DNA of 64,000 nt from the NCBI GenBank assembly GCA_963763135.1, contig CAVXNJ010000012.1:620001-684000 (forward strand). The letters run 5' to 3'. The notes under the pieces are model-generated. The model ran no database searches and was not told the DNA's origin. It saw only the letters and a program-made list of their open reading frames with translations. The position numbers and the translations under genes are program-made. The DNA comes from JANMZO01 sp963763135 (GTDB taxonomy: Bacteria; Actinomycetota; Acidimicrobiia; Acidimicrobiales; JANYDT01). Below are positions 46,322 through 55,419 of this stretch, one piece after another. Numbering within the stretch: the first letter of the stretch is position 1; each line of letters begins with the position of its first letter.

Positions 46322-46695
46322 CGCGCCGGCTCGATGCAACGATTTGGTGGGCGAGGCGCTTGGCCGCGCTCGGAGCGATCGCCGTTACCGGACTGCTGTT
46401 CCTTCCGGCAGAGCACGTACCGATCCCGGCCGACTACGGCGGCTCACCCGATGGCGCCACGGTTGAAGCACCACTCGACGGAGCGTCGCTGTTCGCGGAA
46501 CACTGCGCGGTCTGCCACGGTCTTGGGGGCGAAGGTGGGCGCGGCCCTGCACTGATCGCCCGGCTCGACGCAATCGGACGAGACACCGCTCGACGTCAGA
46601 TCACCAAGGGCGGTATCTCGATGCCGGCGTTCGGCCACACGCTTACCCGCAGGGAAATCGAAGCGATCCTCGACCACATCTCAGGGCTCACATAG
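46315..46695 (+). CDS. c-type cytochrome, membrane-anchored
   Basis: 126 residues from GTG 46315, overlapping the fusion gene by 7 bp. An N-terminal helix (LAALGAIAVTGLLFLPAEHV) anchors or exports it. FAEHCAVCHGLGGEGGRGPA is the Cys-x2-Cys-His heme site, and GGISMPAFGHTLT provides the distal Met. A small class I cytochrome c facing the outside. It follows a cytochrome-b-like domain and a Rieske protein in one transcript, a minimal electron-transfer set. Confidence 0.88.
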   Translation: MVARRLDATIWWARRLAALGAIAVTGLLFLPAEHVPIPADYGGSPDGATVEAPLDGASLFAEHCAVCHGLGGEGGRGPALIARLDAIGRDTARRQITKGGISMPAFGHTLTRREIEAILDHISGLT

Positions 46696-46866
46696 CTTCA
46701 CTCGTTGTCACCGGGAGGTTGGGGTCAGCAGAAAAACGAATTCGACGTCGAGTCGTGGTCACGGGAGAACCGTCGAGAGATCACACCACACCACGTCCAG
46801 GCCGGCATCGGCCGTGAGAGAAGCGAAGCTGTCTGGAGAGTGCCGGTGGAGCACCCAACTATGCCG
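46696..46866. other. Intergenic region after the cytochrome c gene
   Basis: No gene recognised. A 71-codon open frame (46705-46920) has no ribosome site and no known motif. Confidence 0.5.
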
Positions 46867-46930
46867 CTACAGAACGGGGCCGCTACAGAACGGGGCCGCT
46901 ACAGAACGGGGCCGGTATAGAACTGGGCCG
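46867..46930. repeat. Four 16-bp tandem repeats
   Basis: CTACAGAACGGGGCCG repeats exactly at 46867-46882, 46883-46898 and 46899-46914; a fourth copy at 46915-46930 has diverged. Intergenic, not at the end of a recognisable gene, unlike most arrays here. Confidence 0.9.
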
Positions 46931-47006
46931 GCTCCGAAACGCCCGAATCGTTCATAGCGACATTGTCGCAAGGTTCGGGACTGCCCGCCCCTCACTCACG
47001 GTTCGC

Positions 47007-47036
47007 CCCTTCGATGTCGAACCCGACATCGAAGGG
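47007..47036. terminator. Strong hairpin downstream of the Calx-beta gene
   Basis: CCCTTCGATGTCG (47007-47019), loop AACC, CGACATCGAAGGG (47024-47036): a perfect 13-bp stem. It follows the Calx-beta stop by about 20 bp on the minus strand. No U-tract, but a convincing transcript end for convergent transcription units. Confidence 0.75.
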
Positions 47037-47054
47037 CCTTGCCAGCGCAGAGCG

Positions 47055-48710
47055 TCAGCCGAGCGTGAGGTCAGGGGATATGAAGTACTCGGAGTCCTGA
47101 AAGATCGTGACCGGGAACGCCGTTGGGCTCGGGGGATTCAGCTGGAAACGTCCGTTTGGCTCATTCGGCAGGGCCGACGCTGGAGCGTCGAGGCAGGCGT
47201 TGTTCGTGACGTTACGGTTCGTGAAGCCGTTGGTGCGCTGGGCGAACGCTCCAGTCGGGTGATGGACGCCCACAAAGATGAACTCGTTAGCGGACACGGC
47301 TAGCGGTGCCGGGAACGGCAGGAACACCCATCCCGCTCCAGTCGGATTGCCCGTCGCGACCGCGGCCACATTCGTCCCACGCCAGAGCACGACCGTGCTG
47401 TTTCCCGTCTCGGGGGCCGTGCGAAACCACCAGATCCCGTGCACGAAACCGTTGCACGCGATGAATACCCGTTGTGCGGTCGTGGCCGGCGTCGCCGGTC
47501 CGACGTTGATCAGTTCCGGCGGAACGACGGTCGTCTCGTAGAGCATCTGATGCGGGAGGGCACTTCGAACAACGGATACGAACGTCGAATCCGGCCGACC
47601 GACGGTCACGGTCGCCGATGCCGGAGTAGCGCCGAAGCCAGCTGGAAACGACGGTGACACATCGCAAACGTCATCGCGGCGGAGGGGATTTCCGCCACCC
47701 GCGGTGATCTGGAGTTCCCCGCCATGGCCCGACACCACGAATTCGGCAGCGAAAAGTGCAACCGTGCCCCGTCGACATGCGACGAGGTAATGAAACCCAC
47801 CGTCTGGGTTGGGCATCGTAGGCGGGTTGAACGTCTGGCGGATGGTGAAACCGACCGGGGCATCATCGTCGAGAATCGTCCCCGTGACGACGGAGTTCGT
47901 GAACACACAGGGTTTCCCGTTCACGGGATCGCCTTCGACGATCACGCGGAATGTCTCGTCCGGTTCGATGGTCAGGTCCCCCACGATGCCGTTCACCACA
48001 ATAGGTTCGCCACCGAGCTGGCTTGATTGCGCTTGGAGATGCACGGTTGCCACCATCTGAAGCGATGCCACGAAATCGGATGGGTCGGTTGTCCCGTGGA
48101 CAACCGTTCGTCGTGCGTCGCAATCCGTCGAAAAGTTGCTGGGCGCGTTCGTGGCGAAGCCGGCAAGCCCAACGCCGTTGCTGCCCTCAAATTTTGTGAA
48201 GTTGCGGACCTTGCGTGCGACAAGCGGTATCGGCTCGTCATTGATGATCGTGACCGATGGAATCGTCGAACCCACGAAGTGACAGGGCGTGCCATTGACG
48301 TTGTCACCGGTGTAGGTCACGTCGTAGACCTCGTCGGGTTCGAACACGTTGTCACCGCCGATCGGGCCCGCGTTGAGTAAGCCCGTCTGCAGGCCGGCGC
48401 TGAGATGGAACGTCGGCGACGAGAAGGTGAATCGAAAGTCTTCCGTCGACGTGGTCACGTGGGTGATGGTGCGCCGGTAATCACACGACACCGACGCACC
48501 GTTGGCGGAGAACGGCACGGTGGCGGTGGTGAGCGAGCCATTCCCACCTTCGGTGACCGTGGAATCGCTTACGCGCAGCGCCCCCGGCCGGAACAGGGGG
48601 ACTGCCGATGCCGGTGGGTCCCCAACCGGCGAGGCGACCATCGCGGTCAGGCCAATCAGAAGTGCTGTCGCGGATGATATGAAGCGACGGAATGTGACGG
48701 GGAAACGCAT
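47055..48710 (-). CDS. Secreted Calx-beta-domain protein
   Basis: 551 residues from ATG 48710 (GGAGG nine bases upstream). Signal peptide (SATALLIGLTAMVASPVGDP). Two Calx-beta-like repeats: RVSDSTVTEGGNGSLTTATV...FEPDEVYDVTYTGDNVNGTP, and a second ending LTIEPDETFRVIVEGDPVNG with TGTILDDDAPVGF. The C-terminal 250 residues form a separate beta-rich domain with Cys residues and no family I know. Calx-beta domains bind Ca and mediate adhesion. The shared palindrome at 48772 links its control to the 40-46 kb cluster. Confidence 0.75.
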   Translation of the reverse strand: MRFPVTFRRFISSATALLIGLTAMVASPVGDPPASAVPLFRPGALRVSDSTVTEGGNGSLTTATVPFSANGASVSCDYRRTITHVTTSTEDFRFTFSSPTFHLSAGLQTGLLNAGPIGGDNVFEPDEVYDVTYTGDNVNGTPCHFVGSTIPSVTIINDEPIPLVARKVRNFTKFEGSNGVGLAGFATNAPSNFSTDCDARRTVVHGTTDPSDFVASLQMVATVHLQAQSSQLGGEPIVVNGIVGDLTIEPDETFRVIVEGDPVNGKPCVFTNSVVTGTILDDDAPVGFTIRQTFNPPTMPNPDGGFHYLVACRRGTVALFAAEFVVSGHGGELQITAGGGNPLRRDDVCDVSPSFPAGFGATPASATVTVGRPDSTFVSVVRSALPHQMLYETTVVPPELINVGPATPATTAQRVFIACNGFVHGIWWFRTAPETGNSTVVLWRGTNVAAVATGNPTGAGWVFLPFPAPLAVSANEFIFVGVHHPTGAFAQRTNGFTNRNVTNNACLDAPASALPNEPNGRFQLNPPSPTAFPVTIFQDSEYFISPDLTLG

Positions 48711-48771
48711 GTCGGGAACCTCCGGAGGTGAACGGTCCCCGCACGATCGCAGAACCTTACGAAAAGGCCCC

Positions 48772-48785
48772 CCGTGCGCGCACGG
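48772..48785. promoter_or_regulatory. 14-bp palindrome, copy 3
   Basis: CCGTGCGCGCACGG, identical to 40201-40214, 62 bp upstream of the Calx-beta start codon. The repetition at two divergent promoters 8.5 kb apart supports a common regulator. Confidence 0.6.
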
Positions 48786-49030
48786 AATTGCGCGGAATCC
48801 ATGCGCTACCTCAGGATTCGGAGCCAAGGGACCCTGAGGTGTGTTCCTTGAGGTGTGTCATGGCTCGGGCCAGCGTCCATCCGCAACGGGACCTTCGCAC
48901 CTGTTCATTGTTCGCCGCAACTGCCTTAACTGAGTTGGTAGTCACATCATCAGTTGGGCCCGTGCTGCAACTGGTGATCCAGAATTTCACGGGCCGGCAC
49001 TTCACCCGTGAAACATCGTATGGAGGCATA

Positions 49031-50179
49031 ATGGAACTGCTCTCGACCCAAACGCTGCACCTTCTCGCAGAGCCCGTCAAGGCACCGTGCGTGTCCATCT
49101 TCTTGCCGGTCGAGCGAGGTTCCTACGATCAGCGGGCAGCAAGGCTCGAACTCAAGAACCTGATTGCCACTGCTCGAGCCAGTGTACGTGGAACGCTGAA
49201 GCCCGAAGAGACAGACGCCCTCTTGGCGCCGGCTGAGTCCCTCTTGGCCCACGGTGTTCAATGGTCCGATCTGCACCACGGCATTGCGTTCTTCCTCGCC
49301 CCGGAAAAGTCCCTTGTCGTGCATCTCCCGTCGACGGTCGAACCGGTCGTGATGATTGGAGACCACTTTGATGTGCTTCCGCTGTTGCCCCTGCTCCAGC
49401 CAGATATCGAGTTTCATGTGCTCGCCGTCAGCCGCAACGACGTCAAGCTGTACCGCGGCAGCCGGCACATGTTCGAGAAGATGCAGGTCGCCGGGCTGCC
49501 CGACAACATCGACGACGACCTCTGGTACGAAGAACGCAGCAACGCGCTCGTCTCCCACGGCGGACCCCGCCTCGGGAACTCCGGTCAGCCGACATCGGTC
49601 GTGCACGGTGGCGAGTCATGGCGAGACGAACGGAAGGACATGTTCGAGCGCTTCGCCCAGCACCTCGACAACGCGCTTGAACCCGCGATCTTCGGCACCG
49701 GTGCTCCACTCGTGCTGGCGGCGGTCGAACGTGAAGCCGCCTTCTTCCGCGGCGTTAGCCGGCACCCCCACCTTCTTGAAGCAGGGTTGATCGGGAACCC
49801 CGATGAGGCCTCCCCGACTGAGCTCCACTCGAGAGCATGGCGGCTCGTTCTCGATGAGGTAGCAGCCAGGCATCAGGCCGAGGTTCTCTCCCGCTTTGCC
49901 GGCCTGGCCCATACCGGTCGGAGTTCCGTTGACGCGACGGTGATCTACGACGCCGCCGGCACGGGGCGCATCGATACGCTTCTCATTCCTGAGCGTGACA
50001 TACGGGTGTCCGACGTCGGCCCCCGTCTCGCCGGAGGTGTCGACAATTTCGTGAACGACGTGGTCCTGCAGACCCTCGTGCACGGCGGAAAGGTCGAGGT
50101 GGTCCCACCGATCTCGCTGGCTGAGGGAGTCACTGCCGCCGCGATCTTCCGGTGGCCGCAGACCGAAGCCGAGATCTAG
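49031..50179 (+). CDS. baeRF-family protein (bacterial archaeo-eukaryotic release factor-like)
   Basis: 382 residues from ATG 49031, GGAGG four bases upstream. VSIFLPVERGSYDQRAARLE at the N-terminus and LAAVEREAAFFRGVSRHPHL in the central eRF1-like domain, with the C-terminal L7Ae-like part (RIDTLLIPERDI, VDNFVNDVVLQTLVHGGKVE), match bacterial host factors of the baeRF type. These are thought to act near ribosomes under stress; no GGQ loop is visible. It precedes the kinase-like gene by 47 bp. Confidence 0.75.
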   Translation: MELLSTQTLHLLAEPVKAPCVSIFLPVERGSYDQRAARLELKNLIATARASVRGTLKPEETDALLAPAESLLAHGVQWSDLHHGIAFFLAPEKSLVVHLPSTVEPVVMIGDHFDVLPLLPLLQPDIEFHVLAVSRNDVKLYRGSRHMFEKMQVAGLPDNIDDDLWYEERSNALVSHGGPRLGNSGQPTSVVHGGESWRDERKDMFERFAQHLDNALEPAIFGTGAPLVLAAVEREAAFFRGVSRHPHLLEAGLIGNPDEASPTELHSRAWRLVLDEVAARHQAEVLSRFAGLAHTGRSSVDATVIYDAAGTGRIDTLLIPERDIRVSDVGPRLAGGVDNFVNDVVLQTLVHGGKVEVVPPISLAEGVTAAAIFRWPQTEAEI

Positions 50180-50226
50180 CAGGGCCTCGCCGTCCTCGAC
50201 CGAGGAGCCACAGCAGAGGAGGAGTC

Positions 50227-51715
50227 GTGACCCGACCGGCCGCAGTGTTCGAGAGTCATATTTCGACGGTTGCCTTGATTGGTGACCGCGCGGTACAAAT
50301 TCATGAAGCCGATCGCGACTCCGTTCCTCGACCAGTCAACGCCGACACTTCGACGCATGGCCTGCGAGCGCGAGCTCAGCTTGAACCGCCAGTTCGCACC
50401 CGACGTCTACCTCGGACTCGGCGAAGTGCGCGAACACGATGTCGTCACCGACACGTTTCTGGTCATGAGGCGCCTGCCCGAAGAAGCCCGCTTGAGTCAC
50501 CTGGTCAATACCGCTGGAATGAGCGATGCCGTTCGCGATGTGGCCCGGATCATCGCCGCATTCCATACCGCGCAACCCGCAAGCGCGGTCGCCCTGGAGA
50601 TGGCCCGCGCCGGCTCGGTCGAAGCCCTTTGGAACATGAGCCTCGATCAGATGGAGGCCGATGCACACTGGGCCGCCGAACGCTCCGAACTGGCCACGAT
50701 CCGTCGACTGGCCACGCGCTATATCGCCGGGCGCCAGTCGCTGTTCGAACGACGTATCGCGCAGGGCTGGGCCAAGCCGGGACACGGTGATCTCCTGGCC
50801 GAGGATGTCTTTGTTCTGCCGGACGGCGTTCGCATCCTTGACTGTCTGGCCTTCGATGAGCGACTGCGTTGCGGCGACGTTCTCCTCGATGTCGCGTTTC
50901 TCGCGATGGATCTGGAGCGCCTCGGTGCGATGGAGGCGGCCGACGAACTGTTGGCTGTCTACGACGAGTTCACGAACGAACGTCATCCGACGTCGTTGGC
51001 CCATCACTACATCGCCTACCGTGCGCTCGTGCGGGCCAAGGTTCGTGGGATACGCGGCGGCCAGGGATCTCCGGAGGCAGCAACCGAAGCCCGCGCGTTT
51101 CTGGCTCAGTGTCTGCGTCACCTCCAGTTGGGAGCACCGGTGCTTACGCTCGTCGGAGGTAACCCCGGCGTGGGAAAGACAACCGTCGCCGAGCAGTTCA
51201 GTGCAGCCGACGGCATGGTCGTGCTCTCATCAGACCCGCTTCGCAAGGAACTCGCGGGGCTCGAGCACGAAGCGAACCGCGTCGGGCCCCTCGACGCGGG
51301 GATCTACGCTCCGGCGTTCACCGCGGCGGTGTACGACGAGTTGCTCCATCGGGCCGATCGACTCCTCCGCGAAGGCGAATCGGTGGTCCTCGACGCGACC
51401 TGGCAGGACGACGACCGTCGGGCGAAAGCGCGGGCTGTCGCTCAGGCGTGTTCCGCCGAACTTCTCGAGGTCCGCTGCGTGCTTGACCAGGCCACGGCCG
51501 CCGAGCGGATCCGTCAACGCGCTTCGACCGGAGGTTCGGTCTCCGATGTAACGGTCAGCCTCTCGGAGCGGTTGGCCGACCGCGCCGATCCCTGGCACGA
51601 AGCAACCGAGCTGGCGACGTCGGGAACGCCTGAAGAAGTGGGAGCCCGCGTCCAAGAACGCTGCCGAGTATTCCGAGACGGTGTGGGTCGTCCGCAGTCC
51701 GCCGCTGTGGAGTAA
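50227..51715 (+). CDS. APH-like/P-loop bifunctional kinase-family protein, frameshifted near the N-terminus
   Basis: GTG 50227 (GGAGGA upstream) reads FESHISTVALIGDRA, then one extra G at 50292-50293 breaks the frame. The next frame continues YKFMKPIATPFLDQSTPTLR, ACERELSLNRQFAPDVYLGL, so the joined ...GDRA-YKFMKPI matches the family's usual start. The aminoglycoside-phosphotransferase-like domain follows with GHGDLLAEDVFVLPDGVRIL (HGD catalytic region), then a P-loop kinase domain with LVGGNPGVGKTTVAEQFSAA and SVVLDATWQDDDRR. This two-domain family is uncharacterised, with a zeta-toxin-like second half. About 495 residues when joined. Confidence 0.75.
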
Positions 51716-51739
51716 TACTATGCGTTCATAGCATTACTC
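51710..51739. terminator. Hairpin at the end of the kinase-like gene
   Basis: GAGTAAT-a-CTATG, loop CGTT, CATAG-c-ATTACTC: twelve paired bases with one mismatch, including the TAA stop. A second stem, CGACTGA (51739-51745) with TCAGTCG (51758-51764), follows at once. Confidence 0.7.
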
Positions 51740-51826
51740 GACTGACTCGATGACTATTCAGTCGCGCGATGGCGCGATGGACGGAAGGTGGGTAGGGTCA
51801 ACGGCACCCGCCCCTTGGAGGTCCTG

Positions 51827-52393
51827 ATGTATCCGTTCGCGCTTGAGTACGTTGTCCTCGGAGATGACCCCGATGCCGCCCGCGATGTTGCGGTTGCCGT
51901 TGGCGGCAAGGCCTACGTTGACGACCGGACCGACGCACGATCGCTGCCGTTCCGAACGCTGGTTCGCGCGGTAACCGACCGTCCGGCTCTTCTTGATCCC
52001 GCGTCGTCCGTCGGTCGGTATCTCGTGTGTGTTCGACCGAAGAAGGTCCGTCCCGATGGCGTCGACCCGGCCGACGGGGTCGTTCAGATCAACGCGATGG
52101 TCACGAAACCGTCGCTGACCCCCGACGAAGCTGACGCGCACTGGCGCGATGTACATGCGCCACTTGCGCTGAAGCATCACATCGGCATGTCGCAGTACAC
52201 CCAGTTGAGTGTCGTGCAGGTGGTCGACGGCCCGGTCTATCGGGGCTTCGCGCTGTGCGAGTTCGACTCGATGGATGATCTCCGCAACCGGTTCTTTGAC
52301 GGGCCGGAGGGCGAGCGGGTGATCCTGGCCGACATCGCCTCGTTCGCGGATCGGGACCATTCTCCTCGTCGTCTGCTGGCCCGCCGGGTCTAG
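51827..52393 (+). CDS. EthD-domain protein
   Basis: 188 residues from ATG 51827 (GGAGGTCCTG upstream). A duplicated ferredoxin-like fold. The second half has VQINAMVTKPSLTPDEADAH then WRDVHAPLALKHHIGMSQYT, the EthD pattern (W..HAPL). EthD-type proteins accompany P450s and other oxidative degradation enzymes, and their exact role is unclear. 16 bp before the MaoC gene, so cotranscribed. Confidence 0.75.
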   Translation: MYPFALEYVVLGDDPDAARDVAVAVGGKAYVDDRTDARSLPFRTLVRAVTDRPALLDPASSVGRYLVCVRPKKVRPDGVDPADGVVQINAMVTKPSLTPDEADAHWRDVHAPLALKHHIGMSQYTQLSVVQVVDGPVYRGFALCEFDSMDDLRNRFFDGPEGERVILADIASFADRDHSPRRLLARRV

Positions 52394-52408
52394 GTTTCGG
52401 TTCCGGTC

Positions 52409-53234
52409 ATGCCGCTTCCGTCGTCGGTGCTCGGGCTCACGGGCGAACCCATACACCACCACGTCGATCTTCGATGGGTGTTGTCCTACAGTGCCGGAAT
52501 CGGCGACACGTCGTCTGCGGTGTTTGCGCAAGACGCGGTGGCCCATCCGCTCTTCATGGTCTGCCCGGAATGGCCGTCGGTTCTCAGCGTCCGTCGACTC
52601 GGGCTCACACCTGACGAGGAGCGTCGGGGTGTGCACGCTTCCCACGACGTCATCATTCACCGACCGGTTCGCGCCGGTGATGACCTGACGACGATCGCGA
52701 CGATCGTGGGAGTCGAAGCCGGACGCGCCGGCGCTGCCACATGGTTACGACTCGCAACGGTCGATGCGCGCCACGAACCCGTCGCAACGACATATCAGCG
52801 CAACGTTCTCCTCGGCGTCGAGTTGCAGGGTGAACCGGGATCGATCGATGGTCCGCCTCCCATCCCCGAACGCCTGGACTCCTTCCGACCGACACAGACG
52901 CTTGATCTTCCCGTGGGGCCCCAGGAGGCCCACATCTACACCGAGTGTTCCCACATCTGGAATCCGATCCACACCGAATGGAAGGCGGCCGAAGACGCGG
53001 GATTGGCGTTTCTCCTGCTTCATGGCACGGCAACGTTGGCGAAGGCCGTGAGCGCCGTCGATGACATGTGGGGTGACGGTCAGCGCAACATTTCCCGGGT
53101 GATTTCGCGCTTCGCTGCGCCCGTTCCGATGCCGACGACGCTGCGCGTTCAGCGCGTCATCCGACGGTGCGTTCGAAGCGACCCTGCCCGACGGCTCGGT
53201 GGTGTTACGCGACGGCCGAGTCTTCTGGAACTGA
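52409..53234 (+). CDS. Double-hotdog MaoC-like hydratase, frameshifted near the 3' end
   Basis: Hotdog domain 1: RRGVHASHDVIIHRPVRAGD (helix-loop of the MaoC/FAS1-like type). Domain 2: YTECSHIWNPIHTEWKAAED holds the Asn-Pro-x-His hydratase motif, followed by LLLHGTATLAKAVSAVDDMW. At about 53153 one extra C breaks the frame. Correcting it gives SSDGAFEATLPDGSVVLRDG RVFWN and a stop at 53232-53234, the usual ending. It would hydrate enoyl-CoA-like substrates. Paired with EthD upstream. Confidence 0.78.
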
Positions 53235-53309
53235 CCAGACAGCAGCGGCGCGTTCATCAGCAACGGCGAAGGGGTCGGCCATTTCTGACCGACCCCTCCG
53301 GAGAGAAAC

Positions 53310-53380
53310 TATGTGTAGTTACTATGTCGTTACTGTGTAGTTATTAGTTAGTAGCGCGTAACTAGTTTCTGTGTAATTAC
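53310..53380. repeat. Degenerate stop-codon array after the FAS1/OmpA gene
   Basis: On the minus strand, beyond the TAA stop, related units of 11-18 bp recur (TAATTACACAG, TAACTACACAG, TAACGACATAG, TAACTACACATAG). The tract is markedly AT-rich for this genome and holds stop codons in all frames. Confidence 0.75.
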
Positions 53381-55213
53381 TTGATTTCGATGGTGACCCG
53401 GCGGCTCTTGGCCAGATCGGCCAGTTGCTCGCTGTCGCCCTTGGCCCCCGAGGTGATCGTGAACTTGGAGGCGTCGGCCCCGAGGCCGGCTTTCAGCGCT
53501 GCGACCACGTTTGCGGCACACGACTTCGACAGTTGCAGGTTCCGAGCAGCGTTGCCCTGCTTGTCAGCGTGACCGACGGCGGCAATCGTGCCGGAACCTT
53601 TGGTCTTGAGGTCAGCCACAGCCTTCACGATCTTGGCCTGTCCTTCGGCGTTGATCGCCGCGGAACCGGTGGCGAAGTAGATCGTGAGATCTTCGCTCAC
53701 GGCATCGCCGGCGGCATTGGTGACCGGAGCGGCCGGAGCGCTGACGAGCTTGGTGACGTCGACGCTCTTGGGCACCAACACCTGATCGATGACGTGGATG
53801 ACGCCGTTGGTCGCGGTCACGTCGGGGGTGATGACGTTCGCTCCGTTGACGGTGATCTTGCCGGCGTCGGCCATTACGGCAAGCGCCGAGCCTTCAACCG
53901 TTGGCACGTCACCGGTCTTGACGTCGGCCGATGCGACCGCGCCGCTGACCACGTGATACTTGAGGATGGTGGCAAGCGTGTCCTTGTTCTCCGGCTTGAG
54001 CAGCGCGTCGAGCACACCGGCCGGAAGCGCGTTGAACGCGTCGTCGGTCGGGGCGAACACGGTGAACGGCCCCGGGCCATTCAGGGTCTCGGTGAGTCCG
54101 CCGGCATCGACTGCAGCAGCCAACTTCGTGAAGTTGCCGGCCTTGCCGGCGGTGGCCAACACGTTGTCGGTGGCGGCCGTCGGAGCAGCAGAGGTCGTTT
54201 CCGTCGCCGCGGCAACCGTGGTCTCGCTGGAGGCCGCGACAGTGGTTTCCGTCGCAGCAGCCGTGGTCGTTTCCGTGGCGGCGGCAACCGTGGTGTCAGT
54301 GGCCGCAGCGGATGTCTCTGCGGCAACCGTGGTCTCCACCGCAGCAACGGATGTGTCGGTGGTGACGGTCTTGTCATCGTCGTCTTTGCCGCACTGTGTC
54401 AGCAACAACGCGAGCAGTGCCGCGAGGGCGATCAAGGGAAGCAACCAGATCAGACGCGCCGCGCTTCTTCTTCGCCTCGTTGGTCATTGCCGCGCCGGTC
54501 GCACCGACTCTTCCAACTGCACCCGAGGCGGCACCGGTTACCTTGCTCGCAGCCGCGCCAGCGGCGGCGGCACCTACGGCACCGGCCGCGCCAACACCGC
54601 CAACGATCTTGCCGAGATTGGGCAGCAGCGAGCTCAGACCTCCGAGTCCGGCGACCTTGGTGAGACCATCGAGAAAGCCGCGGCTGTCATCGTCGTCATC
54701 GCCATCGAGAAGGCCGAGCAGCTTTCCGTGTCCGGCGTTGTCGAGGCTGGCGCGCTCATCGCCCAGTAGCTTCACGAGTCCGGCCTGATCCAGGTTGCCA
54801 GCAGCCCGCTTCTTCGACAGAAAACTCATGACGAGCGGAGCGAGCATAGGAAGCAACTTGGTGATGCTGCCGATCGAAAGGCCGGAATGCTCAGCGAGCC
54901 CCGCATGGACTGCACTGCTGCGCTTGCCGAGAATGCTGTTCAGCAGCGTGGACCCGATGCCACCTTTGTCGCCGCCCTCCAGGAATCCGCCGATGTTGTC
55001 AAGCATCCCGCCGTTGTCGCCTTTGATGAGGTTGTACAGCGCAGCTCCTCCAGCCGGGGAACCCGACTTCTTGCCGAGAGCGCCGAGCAGCATCGGAATT
55101 GCGCCGCCGATTGCCTTGCTCGTCGTGTCGTTGTCGCCTCCGGCCAATGACCCGAGCTTCGAAAGCGTGGATCCTCCAGTGAGTAGTTGACCGAGTTCTT
55201 CGAACATTGCCAT
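53377..55213 (-). CDS. DUF937-TM-fasciclin-OmpA envelope protein, one apparent frameshift at the membrane helix
   Basis: From 55213: DUF937/YidB-like Gly/Leu-rich domain (TTSKAIGGAIPMLLGALGKK, ITKLLPMLAPLVMSFLSKKR) and a cytoplasmic Ala/Lys tail (AMTNEAKKK). At 54454-54463 one base shifts the frame; the continuation LIWLLPLIALAALLALLLTQ C is a membrane helix ending at Cys, then Thr/Ala-rich spacer, fasciclin FAS1 (FTVFAPTDDAFNALPAGVLD, ILKYHVVSG) and OmpA C-terminal peptidoglycan-binding domain (LTIYFATGSAAINAEGQAKI). DUF937-helix-OmpA proteins of this layout exist elsewhere, so I read one ~610-residue gene. Two separate genes (54374-55213 and 53377-54444) remain possible. Confidence 0.75.
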
Positions 55214-55419
55214 GTGTGGTGTTTCTCCTTCTCCGTGACCCCCAGTTGGTCACGGCTACGTGTAGAACGTCCCCCGGAAGGTATCCGAGGTTTGATGTTC
55301 GCCAGCCAGGAAGGACGCGTTAGGTGATGGATTCGTCGCGCATTAGCCCGGTGTTCTCAATCACGCGGGTACATGCCCCAGAGCACGGTGATTCGGCGAT
55401 GACCGATCGCTGCCGATAG

